Assembly: GCA_016720545.1 (NCBI GenBank)
Contig: JADKKK010000001.1
Coordinates: forward strand, 868,001 to 932,000
DNA from: Myxococcales bacterium
Lineage (GTDB): Bacteria > Myxococcota_A > Polyangia > Polyangiales > Polyangiaceae
Length of the DNA: 64,000 nucleotides
Reading direction: 5' to 3'
The stretch's first letter is position 1; every line of letters starts with the position of its first letter. A program made the position numbers and the translations under genes. Shown one piece after another: positions 1 through 7,965 of this stretch. The notes beneath the pieces are model-generated. The model ran no database searches. It worked only from the letters and a program-made list of their open reading frames with translations, and had not been told where the DNA came from.

Positions 1-403
1 CGAGATCGAGGATGGCGGGAGGGAAGCGGAGACCGAGCGCGACCTCGTTCAGGCCCATGCGCGGGGCGTTGGGCCCGGACGCGGGGGCGGCGATCCGGAA
101 GTCGCACGCCATCGCGACCACGCAGCCGCCGGCGATGGCGTGCCCGTTTACGAGCGCGACCGTGGGCGCAGGGTAGCGGTAGAGCGTGTCGATGAAGCGG
201 CAGAGCACGTCGAGGAAGCGCTCGGCGCCGGCCCGGTCGAGGGCAGCCACCTCCTTGAGGTTGAGCCCCGCGGAGAAGGCGGGCCCCTCGCCCGAAAGGA
301 GGAGGGGCTGCCCCCCGGCGGCGTCCAGCTGGGCGAGGCAGGCGTTCATCACCGCCGTGCTGAGGGCGTTTCGGCCAGGGCCAGAGAGGGTCAACTTCAC
401 CAT
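1..403 (-). CDS. Enoyl-CoA hydratase/isomerase family protein (C-terminus beyond window)
   Basis: Reading leftwards from an ATG at 403, the frame stays open to the window edge, giving about 134 residues of a crotonase-fold protein that begins MVKLTLSGPGRNALS. Two hallmarks are visible: the first oxyanion-hole loop (GEGPAFSAGLNLKE, around residues 38-51) and the second (NGHAIAGGCVVAMACD, around 87-102). The family handles CoA thioesters in fatty-acid beta-oxidation and related hydration, isomerisation or decarboxylation reactions. The acid/base residues lie in or beyond the missing part, so the exact reaction cannot be stated. It is divergent from the bactofilin genes and is not part of the beta-branching operon, although that operon contains two other crotonase-fold enzymes. 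Confidence 0.85.
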   Translation of the reverse strand, partial: MVKLTLSGPGRNALSTAVMNACLAQLDAAGGQPLLLSGEGPAFSAGLNLKEVAALDRAGAERFLDVLCRFIDTLYRYPAPTVALVNGHAIAGGCVVAMACDFRIAAPASGPNAPRMGLNEVALGLRFPPAILDL

Positions 404-521
404 GGTTGGAGGCGGTTCTAGCACCCTCGGCGCGCTCGCGCCCCACGCCGCGGCGCCGCGCCCGTCTCGCCGGCGTCGTGCCGGGTGACACCTGGCCGCA
501 CCTGTACTAGAAGCGGCGTCG

Positions 522-890
522 ATGGCGAACGGAAGCTCGGAGACAGTGCTCGGCAAGAACGTCCGCATTCGCGGCCGCATCTCGGGCGATGGTGATCTGG
601 TCGTGCAGGGCTCGCTCGAGGGCGACGTCACCCTGCGAGGCGACTTCACGCTCGACGAGGGCGCGGAGGCGACGTCGTCCATCACCGCACGCGGCGTGGT
701 GGTCGCGGGGGCGCTCGAGGGCGCCATCCAGGCCGACGCGGAGGTCACGGTCACGAGCAGCGGCCGCTTCCGCGGCGACGTGCGCGCCGCGCAGGTGACC
801 ATCGAAGACGGCGCGGTCTTCGCCGGCCGCCTCGACGCCGAGTTCGACCTCCCGCCCGAGCTCATGTCCGAGCCGGGCAAGCGCCGCTGA
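522..890 (+). CDS. Bactofilin family protein (first of three)
   Basis: A 122-residue polymer-forming cytoskeletal protein. After a short N-terminus with TVLGKNVRIRG come periodic turns such as ISGDGDLVVQG, LEGDVTLRG and VVVAGALEGAIQA, the pattern of a right-handed beta-helix with hydrophobic residues about every other position. Bactofilins polymerise without nucleotide and scaffold cell-shape, polar or chromosome-associated complexes. It is the first of three tandem bactofilin genes on the plus strand (gaps of 20 and 35 nt), an arrangement like the bacNOP cluster known in Myxococcus. No parAB or padC homologue is visible here, so a chromosome-segregation role is only an analogy. Confidence 0.88.
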   Translation: MANGSSETVLGKNVRIRGRISGDGDLVVQGSLEGDVTLRGDFTLDEGAEATSSITARGVVVAGALEGAIQADAEVTVTSSGRFRGDVRAAQVTIEDGAVFAGRLDAEFDLPPELMSEPGKRR

Positions 891-910
891 ACGAACGGAG
901 TACCCGCAAA

Positions 911-1225
911 ATGGCAAGCACAGTGATCGGCGCAGGCATCACGATCGAAGGCGAAATCTCGGCCGACGAGGGCATCGTCGTACAGGGCACCGTCCGCGGG
1001 AAGCTCCAGGTCCGCGACGGCCTCGCCGTCGAGGCGGGCGCCGTGGTCGAGGCCGACGTGAACGCGGGCCCCATCCGCGTCGCGGGGCAAGTCACCGGGA
1101 ACCTCACCTCCAGCGACCGCGTCGACCTCGAGAACGGGGCGCGCGTCGTCGGAAACGTGAAGGCTACACGCATCACCATCGCCGACGGCGCCCAGTTCAA
1201 GGGCAACGTCGACATGGACGTCTGA
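911..1225 (+). CDS. Bactofilin family protein (second of three)
   Basis: A 104-residue minimal bactofilin consisting almost only of the beta-helix core. It starts MASTVIGAGITIEGEIS and repeats turns of the type GxIxVxGxVxGxL (EGIVVQGTVRGKL, GPIRVAGQVTGNL, ARVVGNVKATRI). It ends right after the helix at NVDMDV, with no tail. The small size and lack of disordered termini suggest a core filament subunit that co-assembles with its longer neighbours. A weak purine-rich stretch (gaacggag) lies about 10 nt before the ATG. The preceding bactofilin stop is 20 nt upstream, so the two are probably co-transcribed. Confidence 0.87.
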   Translation: MASTVIGAGITIEGEISADEGIVVQGTVRGKLQVRDGLAVEAGAVVEADVNAGPIRVAGQVTGNLTSSDRVDLENGARVVGNVKATRITIADGAQFKGNVDMDV

Positions 1226-1260
1226 GCAACTCGCCTCCTCCGAACTCCAAGAGAGCACGT

Positions 1261-1863
1261 ATGGGCACCGAAACGACCATCGCCGCAGGCACGATTGTGC
1301 GCGGCAGCATCGAAGGCAACGGCGACCTGGTCGTCGCAGGGCACGTCGAGGGCGAGATCGCCCTGTCGGGCGAGGTCACCATCGAATCGGGCGGGCTCGT
1401 CGGCGCGAGCGTGCGGGCGGCCCGCATCCTCGTCCGCGGCGCCGTCCGCGGCGATCTCACCGCGGCCGACTCGGTCGTCCTAGAGGAGGGCGCGCGGGTC
1501 GTTGGCGACGTCCGGGGCGCGCGCATCGCCGTCGGCCGCGGGGCCCTCGTGCGCGGCTACGTCGAGACCGGCGGTCAGCCCGCGGCGGCCCCCGCGGCCC
1601 GTCGCGAGGCGGTCGCGACGCGCCCCGCGCCCCGCGCGGCCGAGGCCCCCGCCCGCCGTGAGCCGCCTCCCCCGCCACCCGCCCGCCGCGCCGAGGCGCC
1701 GCTCGCCCCGCCTGCGCCTCCCGCGCCGCCGCCGGCCCCCAAGCGCGAGCCCGCGCCGATGGCGGCGGCCCCGAGCCTTCTGGCCGGCATGAAGCGCGAG
1801 CCGCCAGCCCCGGTCGTGCCCGCGCTCCGCAAAGGCGCGAAGGCGAAGAAGAAGTCGGTCTGA
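1261..1863 (+). CDS. Bactofilin with long Pro/Ala/Arg-rich basic tail (third of three)
   Basis: A 200-residue protein. Residues 1-105 form a bactofilin beta-helix (TIVRGSIEGNGDLVVAGHVEG and similar turns). Residues 106-200 are a low-complexity tail rich in Pro, Ala and Arg that ends in a lysine cluster (KGAKAKKKSV). In Myxococcus the longer bactofilin BacP has a comparable extended tail that contacts partner proteins, so this is probably the interaction subunit of the trio. The basic terminus could bind nucleic acid or acidic membrane, but this is inference. The spacing of 35 nt from the second bactofilin supports one operon; the next gene (cyclophilin) starts 41 nt further on. Confidence 0.87.
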   Translation: MGTETTIAAGTIVRGSIEGNGDLVVAGHVEGEIALSGEVTIESGGLVGASVRAARILVRGAVRGDLTAADSVVLEEGARVVGDVRGARIAVGRGALVRGYVETGGQPAAAPAARREAVATRPAPRAAEAPARREPPPPPPARRAEAPLAPPAPPAPPPAPKREPAPMAAAPSLLAGMKREPPAPVVPALRKGAKAKKKSV

Positions 1864-1904
1864 TCGCCGCCCGACGGCGAGCGTCGAATCCCTAGGAGGT
1901 CCCC

Positions 1905-2477
1905 ATGGTTGCAGCCACGTTCCCCCCCATCTCGGTCCCCGGCGCAGGGCAGCTCTACGCGCGCTTTCACACGTCGATGGGCGCGATGGTCGCCCGCCTC
2001 GAGGAGCACCGCGCCCCGAACACCGTGAAGAACTTCGTCGGGCTCGCCACGGGGACGCAGGAGTTCGTCGATCCGCGCGACGGCCAGACCAAGAAGGGCG
2101 TGCCCTTCTACGACGGCACCATCTTCCACCGCGTGATCCCGCAGTTCATGATCCAGGGCGGCGATCGCCTGGGCCGAGGCACCGGCAACCCCGGCTACCG
2201 CTTCGCCGACGAGTTTCACCCGGAGCTCAAGCACGTGGGCTCGGGCGTCCTTTCAATGGCGAACTCCGGACCGTCCTCCAACGGCTCCCAGTTCTTCATC
2301 TGCGAAGTCGCGACCCCCCACCTCGACGGCAAGCACTCCGTGTTCGGGCAGGTGTTCATCAACAACGCGCTCATCGCGAAGATCACCCACTCGCCCACGT
2401 CGCGCGACAAGCCGCTCACCGACATTCGCCTCGACCGCGTCGAGATCTTCCGCAGCGAGACCGTCCCCACCGCCTGA
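1905..2477 (+). CDS. Cyclophilin-type peptidyl-prolyl cis-trans isomerase
   Basis: A 190-residue cyclophilin without a signal peptide, so cytoplasmic. Signature segments are visible: GxxVxRLEEHRAPNTVKNFVGLA near residues 27-49, FYDGTIFHRVIPQFMIQGGD (about 67-86, with the catalytic Arg of FHRV and the QGGD pocket), FADEFHPEL, LSMANSGPSSNGSQFFI (about 114-130) and HLDGKHSVFGQV (about 138-149). These are the canonical active-site elements for proline isomerisation. A good ribosome-binding site (aggagg) precedes the ATG by about 6 nt. It lies downstream of the bactofilins and converges on the biosynthetic operon, with a strong hairpin terminator between them. Confidence 0.95.
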   Translation: MVAATFPPISVPGAGQLYARFHTSMGAMVARLEEHRAPNTVKNFVGLATGTQEFVDPRDGQTKKGVPFYDGTIFHRVIPQFMIQGGDRLGRGTGNPGYRFADEFHPELKHVGSGVLSMANSGPSSNGSQFFICEVATPHLDGKHSVFGQVFINNALIAKITHSPTSRDKPLTDIRLDRVEIFRSETVPTA

Positions 2478-2494
2478 GAGCGAGATACCCCCCC

Positions 2495-2543
2495 GAGGAG
2501 GAGATCGAGGCGACTCCCGCCTCGGTCTCCTTCCTCATTTTCT
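2495..2543. terminator. Bidirectional-looking intrinsic terminator
   Basis: A near-perfect stem of about 18 bp: the left arm at 2495-2512 begins GAGGAGGAGA and the right arm at 2518-2536 ends CTCCTTCCTC, with a 5-nt loop. It is followed on the plus strand by ATTTTCT. It sits between the cyclophilin gene and the convergent 3' end of the biosynthetic operon, as expected for a shared terminator. The U-tract is short. Confidence 0.72.
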
Positions 2544-2604
2544 GCCGGGCGTTTCTGGACGAGCGACCGGGCGGGCCGAGCGACGCAGACCGTGCGCCGC
2601 CGAC

Positions 2605-3408
2605 TCAGAGGCCTAGCTCTTCGCGCTCCTCGTAGAGACGCATGAGGTTGTCGAAGAACGTGGTGCCCCGGTCCACGGTGAGGATCTGACCGCTCACTCC
2701 GTCCATCAGGCCGCTGCACAAAGCCAGCGCCGCCTCGCCTACCTCCTCCGCGGGGAGAAAATGCGACTCGCGCGTGAAGCGCGCCGCAAACGAGGAGAAC
2801 TCCGCCCCGAAGGTCGAGGTGAACGCGTCGGTCTTCACGCTCCGCGAGCGGAGCACGTTGATCCGAATGTCTTCGTCGAAGAGCCGATAGTTCATGTATC
2901 GGCAGAGGGTCTCCATCACCGACTTCGAGGTCGCCACGAAGTCGTAACCCGCGGAGAACGAGTCGGGGCCGGTAGACGACATACCCACCACGTAGCGCGG
3001 ATACCACCCGAACACCTTCTTGATGCGGCGGGTGTACTCGACCATGGGCCACGCGCTCGCCTCGATGCTCTTCAGCAGCGCCCGGCGATCGTAGTCCTCG
3101 AAGCTGCGCACGACGAGCGACGTCGAGGCGTTCGCGATGAGCGCCTCGACCCGATCGTGGCGCTCCCTCACCGCGGCGAGGAGGGCGTCCGTGTCGTCGT
3201 CACGCGCCGCGTCGGCCTGGAAGAACATGGGCTCCGGCCCGCCCACCTCGCGGAAGCGGGCGCGGACGGCGTCCTCGTCGGCCGTGCCGAATCGGTACGT
3301 CAGCACGCACGACGCCCCCTGCCGGGCGAAGGCGAGCGCCGTCGCGAGGCCGATGCCCGCCGTGCCGCCGGTGACGATGACCGCCTTGCCGCGGTAGCTC
3401 GCGATCAC
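2605..3408 (-). CDS. SDR-family reductase, FabL-like (enoyl-ACP reductase candidate), copy 2
   Basis: A 267-residue Rossmann-fold protein: TGGTAGIGLA near residues 13-22 binds NAD(P)H, and the catalytic segment YDFVATSKSVMETL has the spacing Tyr-x6-Lys. That spacing is typical of enoyl-ACP reductases (FabI and FabL), not the Tyr-x3-Lys of ordinary ketoreductases. The ending VDRGTTFFDNLMRLYEERE is nearly the same as in the SDR two genes upstream, so the two are recent paralogues flanking the ACP. It is the last gene of the operon and overlaps the ACP stop by 4 nt (ATGA). Inferred role: saturating an ACP-bound enoyl intermediate, perhaps after beta-branching. A different reductive step cannot be excluded. 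Confidence 0.72.
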   Translation of the reverse strand: MIASYRGKAVIVTGGTAGIGLATALAFARQGASCVLTYRFGTADEDAVRARFREVGGPEPMFFQADAARDDDTDALLAAVRERHDRVEALIANASTSLVVRSFEDYDRRALLKSIEASAWPMVEYTRRIKKVFGWYPRYVVGMSSTGPDSFSAGYDFVATSKSVMETLCRYMNYRLFDEDIRINVLRSRSVKTDAFTSTFGAEFSSFAARFTRESHFLPAEEVGEAALALCSGLMDGVSGQILTVDRGTTFFDNLMRLYEEREELGL

Positions 3409-3677
3409 GGCTGCGCGGCCTCGCGGGCGCCCTTCTCCTCGACCGTGCGCAGGAGAAGGTCGACGAGCCCGTCGACGTTCGTGAGCTTCGAGAGCTCCGA
3501 GCGGGGGATCTTCACCCGCAGCTCGCGCATGGAGCTCGACACCACCTCGACCATGTCGAGGCTGTTGGCCCCGAGGTCCTTCATCGACCGCGAGGGGTCG
3601 ATGTCCTCGACGGCGAGGCCGTCGACGGAGTCCGCGAGGTGCTTCAATACGACCGACATGATGTGTTCGCGCTTCAT
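3405..3677 (-). CDS. Discrete acyl carrier protein (donor-type of beta-branching cassettes)
   Basis: A 90-residue free-standing ACP. The phosphopantetheine attachment Ser is residue 39 in the motif DLGANSLDMVE. GANS in place of the common GxDS resembles the donor ACPs (AcpK, TaB and TaE types) that carry malonyl and then acetyl units for HMG-synthase-like enzymes; this resemblance is from memory of the family. It is the only ACP in the operon and is coupled to both neighbours by 4-nt overlaps, so SDR, ACP and SDR form a tight block. It may carry donor and acceptor chains alike, or a second ACP may be encoded elsewhere. Confidence 0.9.
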   Translation of the reverse strand: MKREHIMSVVLKHLADSVDGLAVEDIDPSRSMKDLGANSLDMVEVVSSSMRELRVKIPRSELSKLTNVDGLVDLLLRTVEEKGAREAAQP

Positions 3678-4510
3678 GGAGATGTTCCTTTCGACTTCAC
3701 GGTTTCACCCAAACTGAGACTCTCGCGCTCCTCGTAGATGCGCATCAGGTTGTCGAAGAACGAGGTTCCTCGATCGACCATCAGCACCTGTCCGCTCATC
3801 CCGTCGAGCATGCCGCTACAGAGCGCGAGGATGGAGTCGGCGACCTCTTCGCACGAGATGAACTGGCGCTGCATGTTGAAGCGCTCCGCGAACTCCTCGA
3901 AGTCGCGCCCGAAGGTGGCGCGCAGCGACTCCGTACGGACCAGGCGCGAACGCACCACGTTCACCCGAACGTCCTGGTCGAAGAGCCGATAGCTCATGTA
4001 GCGACCAAGCGTTTCCATGGCCGACTTGGACGCCGCGACGAAGTCGTAGTTCTTGTAGAAGGCGTCCGGCCCGCCGCTCGAGAGGCCCACGATGTAGCGT
4101 GGATATCTGCCGAAGATGTCCTTCATGTGCTTGGCGTACGCGAACATCGGCCATGCGCTGTAGTCGATGCTGGTAAAGAGCGAGCGCTTCTCGTAGTCGG
4201 CGAGGCCCTTCACCACGAGCGCGACGCTCACGTTGGAGATGAACGCCTCCACGCGATCGTGGCGCGCCCTCAGGTCTTGGAGCAGCGCTATCGTATCTTC
4301 GTCGCGGGCGACGTCGGCGCACACGATGTTGGGCGGGGGCGCGTCGGCCTCGCGAAACTTTGCAAACACAGCGTCTTCGTCGGCGCTTCCCCACTTGTGG
4401 GTGAGCGTCACCGCCGCGCCGCGACGGGCGAAGGCGATGCCCGTCGCCAGCCCGATTCCCATGGTACCGCCCGTGATCACGACGGCTTTGCCGCGGAGAT
4501 CATTCATCAT
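3674..4510 (-). CDS. SDR-family reductase, FabL-like (enoyl-ACP reductase candidate), copy 1
   Basis: A 278-residue SDR with TGGTMGIGLA (about residues 13-22) for NAD(P)H and NYDFVAASKSAMETL carrying the FabI/FabL-type Tyr-x6-Lys pair. It matches the SDR two genes downstream over nearly its whole length, including HDRVEAFI and VDRGTSFFDNLMRIYEERE. It differs by a short C-terminal extension (SLGETVKSKGTSP). It starts MMNDLRGK at 4510, inside the 3' end of the ECH2 gene (11-nt overlap). Two adjacent enoyl reductases on either side of one ACP suggest that two different enoyl intermediates are reduced, for example an alpha,beta-double bond and a beta-branched one. This is inference. Confidence 0.72.
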   Translation of the reverse strand: MMNDLRGKAVVITGGTMGIGLATGIAFARRGAAVTLTHKWGSADEDAVFAKFREADAPPPNIVCADVARDEDTIALLQDLRARHDRVEAFISNVSVALVVKGLADYEKRSLFTSIDYSAWPMFAYAKHMKDIFGRYPRYIVGLSSGGPDAFYKNYDFVAASKSAMETLGRYMSYRLFDQDVRVNVVRSRLVRTESLRATFGRDFEEFAERFNMQRQFISCEEVADSILALCSGMLDGMSGQVLMVDRGTSFFDNLMRIYEERESLSLGETVKSKGTSP

Positions 4511-5264
4511 GATTGGCCTCGATCCTGGTCCGCGTCTCTTCCGCGGCGAAGGTCACCTCGTGCATCAGCGACTCGAGCGTGTGTGTCTCCTCGAAGGCGC
4601 GCCGCCGCGGGAGAGTGAGGGTCCGCTTCAGGAGCGACAGCGCCTTCCGCGGCTTCTCGGCGATCCGACGCGCGAGCGAGTCGGCGTGGGCGAGCACGTC
4701 CGCGCGCGGGAGGATGGCGGTGAAGCCGCTGCGTCCCTCGAACGCCGCGCCCCGGCGCGCCTCTCCCGAGTAGAGCAGCTCGTGGGCCAACGCAGGCGAC
4801 ACCACGTGCTCAAGTAGGCGGATCATGCCCATACCGGGCGTAAAGCCCATGTTCATGAAGGTCGCCCCGTAGCGGCTCTCCCGCGCGATGATGGGCATGT
4901 CGGCCGCGAGGCCGAGGGCGAGCCCTCCGCCGACCGCGTGCCCCGCCATCGCCGCGATGACGGGCACCGGCACGTCGAGCACCGCCTTCGCGAGCAGAAT
5001 GTCGGCTGGCGCCACGCCCCCCGCCACGAGCGCCCGCAGCATGCCCAGGCTGGCGCCGGAGGAGAACACGTCGTCGTGCCCCACGAGCACCAGGGCCTTG
5101 AGCTCGGGCCAGGCCGCCGCGTCGCGCAGCGCGCCGACCAGGTCCTCCACGAACTCGGGGGTCATTTCGTTCTTGCCTGTCGCGTCGGCCATGAGCACGT
5201 GGCCCACGCCGCCGTCGCGCGGCGCGAAACACACCCCAGGCTTCCGCGGGATCACGCCTGCCAT
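4500..5264 (-). CDS. ECH2-type enoyl-CoA hydratase (PksI-like decarboxylase of beta-branching cassette)
   Basis: A 254-residue crotonase-fold protein. The start is the ATG at 5264 (MAGVIPRKPGVCF), which overlaps the upstream ECH1 gene by 13 nt. The frame is open further upstream, but that stretch is out-of-frame reading of ECH1 and the HMGS gene. Oxyanion-hole loops: DVFSSGASLGML (about residues 65-76) and AGHAVGGGLALGLAADMP (about 107-124), then GATFMNMGFTPGMGMIRLLE. In beta-branching cassettes ECH2 decarboxylates the 3-methylglutaconyl-ACP intermediate to the beta-methyl enoyl product. Assignment as ECH2 rests on the ATFMNMGFTPGMG segment, on its position after HMGS and ECH1, and on recollection of PksI-like proteins. 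Confidence 0.8.
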   Translation of the reverse strand: MAGVIPRKPGVCFAPRDGGVGHVLMADATGKNEMTPEFVEDLVGALRDAAAWPELKALVLVGHDDVFSSGASLGMLRALVAGGVAPADILLAKAVLDVPVPVIAAMAGHAVGGGLALGLAADMPIIARESRYGATFMNMGFTPGMGMIRLLEHVVSPALAHELLYSGEARRGAAFEGRSGFTAILPRADVLAHADSLARRIAEKPRKALSLLKRTLTLPRRRAFEETHTLESLMHEVTFAAEETRTRIEANHDE

Positions 5265-5980
5265 GGCGCGACCCCCTCGTCGAGAAACGCGCGCACCGAG
5301 GCGCGCGTGACGGGCTCGTCGATGAGCGACGCGGTGAGCTCCGCGCCGGCCGCGAGCCCCGCGTCGGTGCGCATGTCCTCGAGCTCGGAGAGCCAGCGCC
5401 GCACACCGACCACGCCCTTCGTGGGGACACGCCGGAGCTCGCGCGCGCGGCGCCGCACGAGCCGCTCGAGGTCCGCGGGCTCCGCCACCTCGTCGGCGAG
5501 TCCGCGCGCGAGCGCCCAGGCCGCGTCGCGGCTCGCGCCGGCGAGGGCGAGCTGCCGCGCCGACTGTCGACTCAGCCGCTCGAGCAGAACGGGGAGCACG
5601 ACGCCAGGGAGCAGGCCAAGCAGCGCCTCGGGCAGCGCGAAGGTCGCGCGCGTCGACGCGATGACGACGTCGCACGCTGCCGCGAGCCCAACACCGCCAC
5701 CCACCGCGTCGCCGTCGACGACGGCGAGCGTGGGCCGCCCCAGCCGGCGGAGCCGCGCCACGATCTCGGCGAACGCCGCGAGGCTCGCGCGCGCTGCGCC
5801 CGCCTCCACCATCTCGCCGAGGTCCATGCCGCGGCAGAACACGCCCGGAGTGCCCACGAGCGCGACCACGCGCACCTCGGGCTCGCGAGCCACGTCGTCG
5901 ACGACGCCCGCGAGCGCGCGGGTGAGGTCGGCGAACGAGCGCGCGCCAAGCGTGGGCGGCAGTGGAACGCGGAGGAGCAT
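5252..5980 (-). CDS. ECH1-type enoyl-CoA hydratase (PksH-like dehydratase of beta-branching cassette)
   Basis: A 242-residue crotonase-fold protein with oxyanion-hole loops GVFCRGMDLGEMVEAG (about residues 46-61) and VDGDAVGGGVGLAAACDVV (about 86-104), then FALPEALLGLLPGVVLPVLLERL. In beta-branching, ECH1 dehydrates the HMG-ACP made by HMGS to 3-methylglutaconyl-ACP. The order HMGS, ECH1, ECH2 matches pksGHI of the Bacillus bacillaene cluster and equivalent cassettes in myxobacterial antibiotic clusters. It starts 3 nt after the HMGS stop and overlaps ECH2 by 13 nt. Neither ECH gene could be assigned its reaction from fold alone; the context decides. Confidence 0.8.
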   Translation of the reverse strand: MLLRVPLPPTLGARSFADLTRALAGVVDDVAREPEVRVVALVGTPGVFCRGMDLGEMVEAGAARASLAAFAEIVARLRRLGRPTLAVVDGDAVGGGVGLAAACDVVIASTRATFALPEALLGLLPGVVLPVLLERLSRQSARQLALAGASRDAAWALARGLADEVAEPADLERLVRRRARELRRVPTKGVVGVRRWLSELEDMRTDAGLAAGAELTASLIDEPVTRASVRAFLDEGVAPWQA

Positions 5981-5983
5981 GGC

Positions 5984-7228
5984 TCAGCTCCACCCGTAGC
6001 GGCGGTAGTGGTCGCGCACGCCGAGGAACACGAGCCGACCGGCGCCACGATAGAGATCGCGGTACGCGCCCGCGCAGCCGTCGGTGCTGGTCTCGAAGTC
6101 GCCGCTGTCGATGAAGCACGTGCGCTCGCGCTCGGCCTCCTCGTACTCGCGCACCGAGATTCGCCGCCGCGCGTCCAGCGCGCCACGCAGGTTCGCGGCG
6201 GCCGCCACCCCGTGCGCGTCGCGCCCCACGACGCCGCTGTAGAACTCCCCGCACGACCCAGACCCGTACGAGTACACCCCGAGCCTGTCGCCCGGCCGGA
6301 GCGACGGCGTCTCGTCGAGGAGCCCCAGCATCGCGATGAAGGTGCTCGACGCGTACGTGCCGCCCATGCGGCGCAGGTGCACGAGCGACGGCAGCGTCTT
6401 GCGCTCCCAGAGGGCCTGGGCCTCCGCTTTGGACGGGCCCCCGAACTGCCGGAGCGCGGCCCGGGTCGCGCGGTAGGTCATTCCGCCGAACGGCGTATGA
6501 TAAATGTTCTTTACGAAGTAGTCGTAGCCGATGGGCTCGCCGACGCGATCGAGATAGGCCTCGAGCGCGTGCTCGAGCGCCTCCAGATAGGAGAGCAGGC
6601 TGGTCTCGCTGTTGCCGGTCTCCACCCTCGACGTGGGCCGCGTGAGGTCGGACACCTCGTTCGTGTAGACCCCGCTCTTGCCGAGCTCGAGCTCGAAGAA
6701 CCGCGGCTCGCGCGAGACCACCATGGCGGTGGCCCCGGCGCCCATGACGAACTCCCATGGCGCGCCGAGGTGCATGCGGCTCTGGTCGGTGGTGATGATC
6801 AGGGCCTTGCCGCCGGGGCGCGCCGCGCCTGAGGCGAGGTAGCCCGCCGCGATCTGGAGTGCGCCGGTTCCCCCGTAGCACGCGTGCTTCACCTCGAAGT
6901 TTCGGCACTGCGAGCCGAGGCCGAGGTAACGCTGCACCCAGGTGCTCATGGGCTTCTCCTGGTCGACGCCGCTCTCGCTCGCGACGATGAGCAGCTCGAT
7001 CTCCGCGCGGTCCTCGGCCGTGAGCAGCGGCATCGCCGCGTTCACGGCCATGGTCACCGGGTCCTCCCACGGCGGGTTCACCGAGCGCTCGTCGATCAGC
7101 ATGACGTCGCGAATGTTGGCGAGGTCGTGCCCACGGGCGGCGCACAGGTCGGCCATCGAGAGAGCAAGGGTCGTGGGATAAACGCGGAGCTTCTCGATGC
7201 CCACGCGGGGTCGTGTGGAGTCGCTCAT
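5984..7228 (-). CDS. HMG-CoA synthase-like enzyme (HMGS of beta-branching cassette)
   Basis: A 414-residue thiolase-fold protein of the HMG-CoA synthase family. The catalytic triad is visible: Glu85 in VASESGVDQ, the acetyl-accepting Cys117 in KHACYGGTGAL, and His244 in NIYHTPFGGM; SYGSGSCGEF follows near the C-terminus. In secondary metabolism these enzymes add a C2 unit from acetyl-ACP to the beta-keto group of an ACP-bound chain, which starts alkyl branching. The start is ATG 7228, overlapping the FabG-like stop by 4 nt (ATGA); the frame continues upstream but that is a shadow of the FabG-like gene. It is the diagnostic gene of the operon: mevalonate-pathway HMGS genes do not sit with ECH1, ECH2, ACP and KS. 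Confidence 0.92.
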   Translation of the reverse strand: MSDSTRPRVGIEKLRVYPTTLALSMADLCAARGHDLANIRDVMLIDERSVNPPWEDPVTMAVNAAMPLLTAEDRAEIELLIVASESGVDQEKPMSTWVQRYLGLGSQCRNFEVKHACYGGTGALQIAAGYLASGAARPGGKALIITTDQSRMHLGAPWEFVMGAGATAMVVSREPRFFELELGKSGVYTNEVSDLTRPTSRVETGNSETSLLSYLEALEHALEAYLDRVGEPIGYDYFVKNIYHTPFGGMTYRATRAALRQFGGPSKAEAQALWERKTLPSLVHLRRMGGTYASSTFIAMLGLLDETPSLRPGDRLGVYSYGSGSCGEFYSGVVGRDAHGVAAAANLRGALDARRRISVREYEEAERERTCFIDSGDFETSTDGCAGAYRDLYRGAGRLVFLGVRDHYRRYGWS

Positions 7229-7965
7229 GGGGCCCAGTCCAGTCCGCCCGTGATCTGGATGGACTCGCCGTTGACGTAGCTCGCCCCGGTCGACGCGAGA
7301 AAGAGCACCACGCTCGCGATCTCCGGGAGTCGGCCCATGCGCCCGACTGGGCAATACTCGAGCCAGAAGCGCTTGTTCGACTCGCTCATGTCGCCGCGGG
7401 TCATGTCGGTGTCGAAGAAGCCGGGAACGACCACGTTGCTCGTGATGCCCTTTCTTCCGTACTCCTTCGCGAGGGTCGACGACAGGCCGAGGAGGCCCGC
7501 CTTGCTCGCGGCGTAGGCGGCTTGCCCCGTCACGCCCGTGCGCCCGAGCGACGAGACCATGACGATGCGCCCGAAGCGCTTTCGCATCATCGCGGGGAGG
7601 AACTGGCGACACACGTAGAAGGTGCCCGTGAGGTTCGTGTCGATCACGGTCGCCCAGTCCTCGTCGGACATCGACACAGCGAGGCCGTTGAGGTTCACCC
7701 CCGCGTTCGCGACCACGACGTCTACCCCGCCGAGGTCGTCGAGCACCGCCTCCCCTACCCGCTCGACGGCCTCGGCGCTGCGCACGTCGAGGGCGTACGA
7801 TCGCACCCTCACGGTCGGCGCGACGTCGTGCACGGCGGCCTCGACGCGCGCGGCCTCCGCCGCGTTCTTGTTGTAGGTGAACGCCACGTCGTGGCCCTGC
7901 CTTGCGGCCTCGACCACGATCGCCGCGCCTACGCCCCGGGACCCCCCGGTGACGAAGAAGATCAC
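7225..7965 (-). CDS. FabG-like 3-oxoacyl-ACP reductase
   Basis: A 246-residue classical SDR starting at GTG 7965, whose codon overlaps the KS stop (GTGA). TGGSRGVGAA near residues 6-15 is the NADPH site, NAGVNLNG the second conserved motif, SSLGRTGVTGQAAYAASKAG the catalytic Ser and Tyr-x3-Lys, and GRMGRLPEIASVVLFLAS with the ending QITGGLDWAP is typical of FabG. Reaction: NADPH reduction of 3-oxoacyl-ACP to 3-hydroxyacyl-ACP. The Tyr-x3-Lys spacing separates it from the two downstream FabL-like SDRs, so ketoreduction and enoyl reduction appear to be split among three different SDRs of the same operon. Confidence 0.9.
   Translation of the reverse strand: MIFFVTGGSRGVGAAIVVEAARQGHDVAFTYNKNAAEAARVEAAVHDVAPTVRVRSYALDVRSAEAVERVGEAVLDDLGGVDVVVANAGVNLNGLAVSMSDEDWATVIDTNLTGTFYVCRQFLPAMMRKRFGRIVMVSSLGRTGVTGQAAYAASKAGLLGLSSTLAKEYGRKGITSNVVVPGFFDTDMTRGDMSESNKRFWLEYCPVGRMGRLPEIASVVLFLASTGASYVNGESIQITGGLDWAP

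Noticed and set aside
4500..7145. A single 881-residue protein covering ECH2, ECH1 and part of HMGS
   Set aside because: Only the last 254 residues are a real domain; the upstream part is out-of-frame reading of ECH1 and HMGS, which have their own intact frames.
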